Origin: Acanthosepion lycidas
Taxonomy: Eukaryota; Mollusca; Cephalopoda; Sepiida; Sepiidae
DNA: 64,000 bases
Direction: 5' to 3'
NCBI GenBank assembly: GCA_963932145.1
Contig: OZ010571.1
Location: 115,940,406-116,004,405, forward strand
Notes under the pieces: generated by a model
The model's input: only the letters and a program-made list of their open reading frames with translations
Told to the model about the DNA's origin: nothing
The model's database searches: none
Made by a program: the position numbers and the translations under genes
Part shown: positions 57,666 to 64,000 of the stretch, piece by piece
Numbering within the stretch: position 1 is the first letter of the stretch
Layout: the number at the start of each line of letters is the position of its first letter

Positions 57666-57667
<2 letters not shown>

Positions 57668-58289
57668 GATATATACGGAATATTTTAACATCGGAGAGAA
57701 AATGATGTCATAATATGCCATATTGAGAAGAATTAAGTTTTAAATGAAACCATAAAACACTTCCTAGAAAATATTACTTTAAAAGACGGTAAAAATCTCA
57801 AGTACATATGATAACACTTATGGAACTGAAAGCTTCTAAAATAAATTCAAAAGAATAATCATAAAATCAACAGTAGATTTTGCTGCGAAAGAATTAAAAT
57901 ATCGTCATCATGAGAGAAAATTGAGAATATATAAGATAGAAATGAGCTTTAATAGGAAAGATAACTTCAAATGTATTTGTATGGTAGTAATTGATTACGT
58001 GATTTGTTTATCATTGTCAAGACAATTTTAAAGAACATAGGGATGTTTTAAATTAATGTTCAGCGTGAATCTATTAGTCAATATTTTGTTTTGAGTTGCA
58101 TCTGTCGTTTGATGACATGATGTAAGAACACATTTCTAAATTTATATAAAAACATAACGGATAAGAATTTTTTTTACATATAAAAACAAATTTACAATTA
58201 AATTAATACAACAATATCAACATAAATATCAGCATTAATAGTATGGGAAAAGTTTTCGTAGAGATGATGGAAAAATGCTATTAAAATAT

Positions 58290-58293
<4 letters not shown>
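57666..58293. other. No recognised gene or repeat
   Basis: AT-rich non-coding sequence. Confidence 0.5.

Positions 58294-58357
<64 letters not shown>
58294..58357. repeat. (TA)n microsatellite
   Basis: About 31 units. Confidence 0.95.
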
Positions 58358-58361
<4 letters not shown>

Positions 58362-58689
58362 GCCTCAATGTAAAAACAGCAAATATTCATTTTACAAAGA
58401 AACTGACTATTTTAAATGTTCATGGGGATTATAATTTATATATTTATAATTGGAATTTGAGCAACATTTCCAGGGATGAACAAACCGCTCCCAATATTTA
58501 AGAACTAATCTACAAACAATTCTTTTATATATATATATTTCTCTATTGTCTGTCTGTGTGTCTGTCGTGGGCGTTGTTACCTCGCCCAGGCCGCATTTAT
58601 CACCCGTTTTCGATGCGGTTTTCACCACAAATTTGCAAATGGCTGCCGTAAGAACATGACGGAGGCCCATTTTTGAGTTCGGACTCAGG

Positions 58690-58752
58690 TTATGAAAAAA
58701 TTGATAATCGAAAAAATTGATAATCGGAAAAATCGATAATTGAAAAAAATTG
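58690..58752. repeat. ~16-bp tandem repeat in the Helitron leader
   Basis: About four units of GAAAAAATTGATAATC with small changes. Confidence 0.75.
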
Positions 58753-59720
58753 CTTACAGAAAGAATGATCGCATTTCAATCAAATTTGACACCCTCTTAG
58801 ACTCTACTATTAGAAGTGTTGTCCAGAAGTCTCATACCACGGACCCCTAAACAGCCCGAAAAAATCGATAAAACCCAAAAGCCGATACGCCCAGATTGCG
58901 CCTGAACCGCATGTCGGTTTGTAACAAAAACCTCCGGATTTATGAGGAGGATGTTGGGAGTCACCATGTGAAGTTACAACTCTGATCGTCCCCCAAAAGA
59001 GTGTAAATCGACAATCGGTCAACCCTTAAAAATGTTTTTCCGGTTGGGTATTTCCTAAATGCATATTAATTTAAGGTCACGATATGCGCGGGAAGAAACA
59101 GGTCAGTGTGTGCAGTGGAGTGGAAGAAAACATTTGACCTCAAATTCTGGAATCAGTGCAGGGCGATTGAAATTCGGCTTTTTTATTCCTGCTACCAGGT
59201 TTGACTTTGAGCCAACAAATGACATATTCGACTTTGTCCACACTTTTGCTTTAATCGTCGTATCTTACCAAAATAAGCACTTTCTTTATTCACATCTTCA
59301 CTGAAAAAAACCTGCATACGTGCTGAGTGAAAATGGTTCCGCCCCCAGCAGTCCATTTTCCAATTCTTTAAACCTTTTCCCCTTGCCCAGGCCGTATCCC
59401 AGATCTGACGAGGAGATTTTGCGCTAAAACAGCAGGGCTTCCTCCCAATCTATTTCAAAGCTAATTCCGGCAAACGGTTAGCGGCTTTTCCTTGTCGCAC
59501 AAACCAAACGAGCGAACGCTTCTTTGCAGCTCCTTGCATTCTCATCGCCGGCATCACGTGCGTTAGAGCCAAGCTGCATATGCAGCAGGAAGCTTGATCC
59601 CGTTTACGGCCAAGCCTGGCGCTTGCCAAATCATGCGCACGAGCGTGAATGCGCGCTAGCATTTTCCATTTTGCGTGAGCTCATTCATTGGTCTAAGTCA
59701 TGGCCATTGTTCAGGCTCTA

Positions 59721-59753
59721 CCAATCAATGGCAAGTAACGTTCCCTTTAAATA
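59721..59753 (+). promoter_or_regulatory. Candidate pol II promoter of the Helitron gene
   Basis: CCAATCAATGG at 59721-59731 (CCAAT-box-like) lies about 20 bp before TTTAAATA at 59746-59753 (TATA-like), in an otherwise GC-richer leader about 500 bp upstream of the Rep ATG at 60258. This is motif-level evidence only. Confidence 0.3.
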
Positions 59754-60257
59754 CCTTCAGCGCGGCTGCATCCACACTCTTGATTTGATCGCCATTAACG
59801 CATCTGTCCTTAGATTAATTGACAGCTTCCTGCTACCGCAAGTTGCCTATTTACTTAAACGTTTGATTTACCCATTTTATCTCCGCGAGCTGTCTTTACT
59901 GCGCAGCACATTCCATCTTAGCGTTCCATACCTATTTCTACCTTTTCGTAGTTCAGTGTTGCTACTAGACAGTTAAATGTTGTCGGAAGTTACTTCTCTT
60001 CTGTCTTTACTACGCGGCCCTGTACACCTCAATGTTTCATAACTTTTTAACCTTCAAAGTTTCAACGTTTTGGTTGCGTAACCTCTTCCTACAGCGACGA
60101 TTTTGTTCTGCGAAAAAACATGACCCATAGCTAGGAGAAGCATTTTCCATACTGCTCCACTGCATTTTTAGTTTTCTTATACAACGAGGTTGCACCGCTT
60201 CAGCTTTGGCATTAACTTCTATTCGCATTCTTACACAGCATTTCTACAACCCTTCAA

Positions 60258-62490
60258 ATGGCTCCTACACGACGAACATCCGCACGTCAGCAACTGAAGA
60301 CCCCTAATACTGTTAACGTTACACATGCAGAACAAGCGACAGCGGAGGAGCACATAATAACTCAGGTTACAGATGATCATATAGCGTATACTTCAACCTC
60401 TGCTTTGCAATCTTCCGCCTGCTGTGGAGATGACCAAACCGGCAGCTCTGCAAAGGCTGCAAAAACACTCAGGCGAGGTAACCTTAGCAGGCGTTCTAAA
60501 AAAGCCTCACCGGGTAAGGGGAAACGGCAGTAGGATTACATTGAGTGCGCCTCCTTGGAGGAGAAGCGGCTGGCGTCTACTTCAACCTCTGCTTTGCACT
60601 CTTCTAAGTCCCGTGGCGATGACCGACCCGGCAGCTTTGCTAGGCGTGCCAAAATAACTGGCGAGGCAACCTTAGCGGGTGTTCTAAAAGAGCCTCTGCT
60701 GCAAAGAGAAAGCGGGAGGAGGAAACCGATGTAGAGACCTCTTTGATGCTTTCCAGTCAATCTCAATGGAGGCAGTATGTTTTGTCAAATGAAACGCTTG
60801 GTGAGCGTAACTACCGTTTGTACTGCAAATCAGTTTACACATATTCGTTGAAAAGTAAAGAGGAAACTATCTAAACGCTTGCAAAACAAAAAAAAGCGGC
60901 TTCATCACAAGCGCTGTTGCGGTTTCGACAGAGCCCGCCATCCAAAAGCTAATCTTAATGCAACCTACGCCGCTGCAACTTCCATTCAACGGTCCCAGGA
61001 GACCACGGTTGTGAAACCCGCACGCCATGCAGCCGACGCCGCTGCAACTTCTGCTGCAAGGGCGTCGGAAAGTTCCGCGCAAAAGCGCACAAGGCAGCAA
61101 CACGATGAAATTTCAACTTCAGCTGCTAGAGCTGTAGAAGGACCTACTGAAAGGCTTGAAACGTTGCAAACTGCTATGTTAGCAATGCACAGCTAGGTCT
61201 CTGTAGTCCACTAAAGCAGTTTTGGTTTAAGATGTCGTTCAATTATGAGCCAGTTTTGAGTCTTTCCGGTCGCAAAGACCTCCAAATTGGATCCATTTCA
61301 GTTGTCTGTGGGCATTGCAATGCCAAAAAATAGTCTGGAGGGTTTGTGTTGCTCAGACGGTTAGGTACAGTTGTCACCTTTTCAAGTGCTACCTGCTCCG
61401 TTGAAAGCTCTGTTGTAGGGTTCCAGTCCAGACTCCAAACATTTCCTCGCAAAAGTCAGACAGTACAATAGTTCCTTCCAGATGACCTCTTTTGTTGGTA
61501 ATGCATTCCGCGAAGTCGGTTGGAATCACACCTTCAAGGTTCAAGGTCAGGTTTATCAGCGCATTGGATCTCTTCTTCCGGAAACTGCCACTGAATCGGT
61601 ATTTCAACAAATAGCTGACTACAATCAACAGGCATTATTCCCGAGAACAATACAGGCCAGGACAATCATCCTTGCAGGGATATCATAAAGACTCTCCACA
61701 AAATGCTCTACGAGACAAACAGCTATGTCCTCAGTTTTAAATATGCTCTCGAAAATAACACTTCTTCTGATTTCATTATTGTAATTAATGTTGAAAAATG
61801 GCCTCAGGGAGAGCACGAACGTCGTTACAATGCTCCCGTAAGTAACGAACTTTTCGTCATTGTCAGCAGTGTTCAGCACAACAGACGTGACATTGTTATC
61901 GAATCGCGCGGCAGTGTGCTCCGAAGAATCAGTGAAACGCACCACAATACCTAATTCTCTTCCCTTACGGAGAAGATGGGTACCACGTTGGCATTCTGCA
62001 AAATAGGTCAACCTTAAAAACAGTGTCTTGCAGGGCTTTGTACGCCTACTTATTGATGGTACATGAGAGTGCATTAAATCATCTTCCTCGAAGCCGACAA
62101 CTTTTCCATCAATTTATAGTAGACATGGCTGCTAAGATGGAATCCGAAAGACTGTTACATTAGATTGAATCAAACCAAGTTTCGCTGCGACTCTTACATT
62201 CCCCTCCGTGATGCTTTACGACATGACGCTGATCCTCGCAATATAGGCAAGATGTGCATACTACCTGCAATGTTCACAGGCAGTCCACGATACATGCACA
62301 CGAGGACGCAAGACGCTATGACATACGTTCGTAAGTACCGCCGATCAGACATATTAATAACTTCCACGTGTAACCCAAAATCGTACGCAATTGCTAAAGA
62401 ACATATGCCAGGGCAATCGGCCTACGACCGTCCAGACCTCAATGCGCGCGTTTACCATGTGAAGTTGTGAAAGCTAATGGATGTGATTAC
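60258..62490 (+). pseudogene. Helitron Rep-helicase, N-terminal part, broken
   Basis: Begins MAPTRRTSARQQLKTP (ATG at 60258), a basic Thr/Ser/Ala-rich leader whose AYTSTSALQSS and LASTSTSALHSS segments are an internal ~150-bp duplication. The Helitron-like N-terminal domain follows in pieces: FKVQGQVYQRIGSLLP (about 61530), ETNSYVLSFKYALENNTSSD (about 61710), GEHERRYNAPVSNE (about 61810), RLNQTKFRCDSYIPLRDA (about 62162), IGKMCILPAMFTGSPRYMH (about 62240), QDAMTYVRKYRRSDILIT, TCNPKS and KLMDVITKGQI near 62480. It stops just before the position of the HUH (H-x-H) nuclease motif, so both the nuclease and the catalytic tyrosines are absent. Several stops and frameshifts. Confidence 0.75.
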
Positions 62491-62496
62491 AAAGGG

Positions 62497-62850
62497 TCAG
62501 ATTGTTTGTGAGGATGAATAAAGGAACACATCAACGCGCCTGCCGACTCGAGAGCAGGCTACGTAAAGTTGGCCGTATAAGAAGCACTGCTCCTCTAAGT
62601 GTACACTAGTGACAGACAGTGTTTGTCCCTGGGCCTTATTAATTGTCATAGCAAAACAGGGTGCGAATGGGAATGGTGATCTTCTGAAATACAGGGTACA
62701 TCGGCATCTGATTGATACAAATGCATCCATGGGATAAGCACTTGCTCCCCCTTACCGCATTACTGTGAAGCATTGAACTCATCGCCAACTAATGTATAGT
62801 TACAAGCACCAATTGTCTCTCCTCATATCACCATACCATATGTACAGAAA
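62497..62850 (-). pseudogene. Helitron Pif1-type helicase C-terminal end, inverted
   Basis: The - strand frame at 62730-62497 includes FRRSPFPFAPCFAMTINKAQ, the continuation GQTLSVTSVHLEE, and GQLYVACSRVGRRVDVFLYS. The T-I-N-K-x-Q-G-Q-T block and the Y-V-A-x-S-R-V block are the last two motifs of Pif1-family helicases, which unwind DNA during rolling-circle transposition. KGEQVLIPWMHLY upstream (about 62740) is part of the same domain in another frame. It points toward the Rep gene relic, so the two halves of one protein meet tail to tail. Confidence 0.75.
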
Positions 62851-63527
62851 TGATTGACCCCGACCAGATTACGAGCCATTTCAAAAATGCGTACAAGACA
62901 GCTTCGTGCAGCAAAAAATAGATAAAAAGCTCCAGTTCGGCCCTACTATCTGCTGCCAGTTTTTAACCTTTCAAGCCAAGCTGCAATTAACGTCAAATGC
63001 CGATTAAACTTCCGAGATTTACGGCGTCAATTCGTAACGGAGACATATTTTCAATATGGACTCAGACTTTCAAAAAATTGGTAAATCGGCTGGTACTTGG
63101 GCGGATTACATTCTAAAATTTCGGCCGTACTTTACAATTCAAACAGAAATTCCTACGCGGCCCAGTTAGAGGTGTCTTGCATAGAATGCCGTGTGACACC
63201 GTCGTGACTCAAAAATCGATACAAACCTCCGTGTTGACCATGTCCTCAGCAGTTCATTTCCCACTTCTTTAAAATTTGTTCTTTCTCTCAGGCCACATCC
63301 CAGATCCGATTTTTCAATTTACGTCATTGTGGCCATGCCGGAGCCCGGAGGAAAAATTCGCAGTGTCAGATAAGCAAGAAGTAAGGCTTGTAGCAGCATC
63401 AGCACGGAAAAGGGCACCCCTTTAAAGGCAAGGAAGGGCAAAAATATTTTAAGTCAAGTGATAGCGATTGCTGTATGTGTAGTACGATTTTTGAAACAAG
63501 CACGGCCAACGCCGGGCCATACTGCCA

Positions 63528-63528
<1 letters not shown>
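62851..63528. other. Helitron-like non-coding sequence, including a repeat of the leader
   Basis: 63230-63325 (CAGCAGTTCATTTCCCACTTC to CAGGCCACATCCCAGATC) is similar and in the same orientation to 59347-59415 (CAGCAGTCCATTTTCCAATTC to CAGGCCGTATCCCAGATC). This sequence therefore probably belongs to another copy of the Helitron leader or to the end of a rearranged one. No gene seen. Confidence 0.5.

Positions 63529-63589
<61 letters not shown>
63529..63589. repeat. (TA)n microsatellite, with (GT)n downstream
   Basis: About 30 TA units, then a GTGTGTG-rich stretch at 63604-63637. Confidence 0.95.
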
Positions 63590-63592
<3 letters not shown>

Positions 63593-63639
63593 AAATGATG
63601 GATGTGTGTGTGAGTGTATCTGTGTGTGTGTGTGTAGTG

Positions 63640-64000
63640 AATGCAGGACCGCCATTTTCGAAGGACCGACTTTGCATTTCCCAACACACATCCATAGTGA
63701 AATTAATCGATTTTTTCATGCTTCTACGGCAGTTTTCATGTAGGTTGCGCCCAATTATACTGGCCAGAGTGAGAGCCAATAGCTGGCTACCACGAATATG
63801 CATGAAGATTCTATTAACCAGCATGAGAGTCAGCAGCTGACTAACACGAATGTTAACTAGCATGCAAAAAAACTCGATAACTGCATTCGTCGCAAGTGGG
63901 AAAAATTTAAATCTGCATAGCACTTTGCTTCAATTTGATCATTCACTTTCTTAAACTCAACGTTGATTCTGATCCAGCATAACTGGTTTGGGAGTGAAAA
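63640..64000. other. Unrecognised stretch with an internal repeat
   Basis: GAGAGCCAATAGCTGGCTACC, ACGAATATGCATG, GAGAGTCAGCAGCTGACTAAC and ACGAATGTTAACTAGCATG form two diverged ~58-bp tandem units at about 63770-63865. No gene seen. Confidence 0.5.

Larger units (their letters stand above)
58540..62495 (+). mobile_element. Helitron, N-terminal half, rearranged
   Basis: A marked rise in GC content begins at about 58540, where a TC dinucleotide and GTCTGTCTGTGTGTCTGTC follow a short TA run. Helitrons start with TC, and such GTCTG runs are common at their 5' ends, so I infer the left end here. A ~1.7-kb leader precedes the Rep/helicase gene relic (60258 on). Helitrons move by rolling-circle replication through a HUH Rep fused to a Pif1 helicase. 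The element breaks off at about 62495, where the opposite strand takes up the helicase end. No 3' CTRR hairpin end was identified. Confidence 0.6.

Noticed and set aside
59524-59976. 150-codon + frame in the Helitron leader
   Set aside because: It lies across the candidate promoter, overlaps a - strand frame and has no motif; most likely a chance opening in GC-richer DNA.

Overview
The window reads as gene-poor, AT-rich animal DNA made almost wholly of decayed transposable elements and simple repeats. About 27 (TA)n arrays, several over 60 bp, punctuate it, with (CA)n, (AAT)n and (GA)n tracts. The mix of elements (RTE-type and other LINEs, an R2-like LINE with a restriction-like endonuclease, Tc1/mariner elements, a Helitron, tRNA-derived SINEs) and the resemblance of the decayed peptides to families I know from cephalopod genomes point to an octopus-like mollusc. 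That assignment is inference from memory, not from a search. I found no host protein-coding exon, tRNA, rRNA or CRISPR array that I can defend.

Layout. 0.2-4 kb: a dispersed repeat (family W), then a + strand R2-like LINE with its active-site segment deleted and a ~145-bp tandem repeat behind it. 4-6.5 kb: a - strand element with two long open frames, an ORF1-like protein fused to the post-RT tail of a LINE ORF2, with the RT itself missing. 6.6-7.05 kb: a second copy of W joined to family Y and a (TA)n array. 10.8-13.1 kb: a mariner transposase relic, another Y copy and family Z. 15.1-21.5 kb: a + strand LINE bounded by (AAT)n arrays, tail to tail with a - strand RTE element. 24-34.3 kb: four hairpin mariner MITEs, a SINE carrying two of them, a second Z copy and LINE fragments. 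38-48 kb: three - strand copies of one LINE tail, two tandem tRNA-like SINE heads and a second mariner relic. 49.8-51.5 kb: a Tc1-like element with ~230-bp inverted repeats. 55-57.2 kb: an RTE tail and an inverted pair of the SINE. 58.5-63 kb: a Helitron whose N-terminal Rep part is on + and whose helicase end lies immediately next to it on -.

Nearly all coding relics carry stops or frameshifts and often lack catalytic residues (RT active-site segment, second transposase Asp, Helitron HUH motif), so the window looks like a graveyard of mobile DNA. The exceptions to general decay are the 5.0-6.5 kb element and the four MITE hairpins. A recurring pattern is that dispersed repeats (Y, W, SINE-A, Z, one MITE) end exactly at (TA)n arrays, which suggests that many arrays were seeded by, or are part of, mobile elements.
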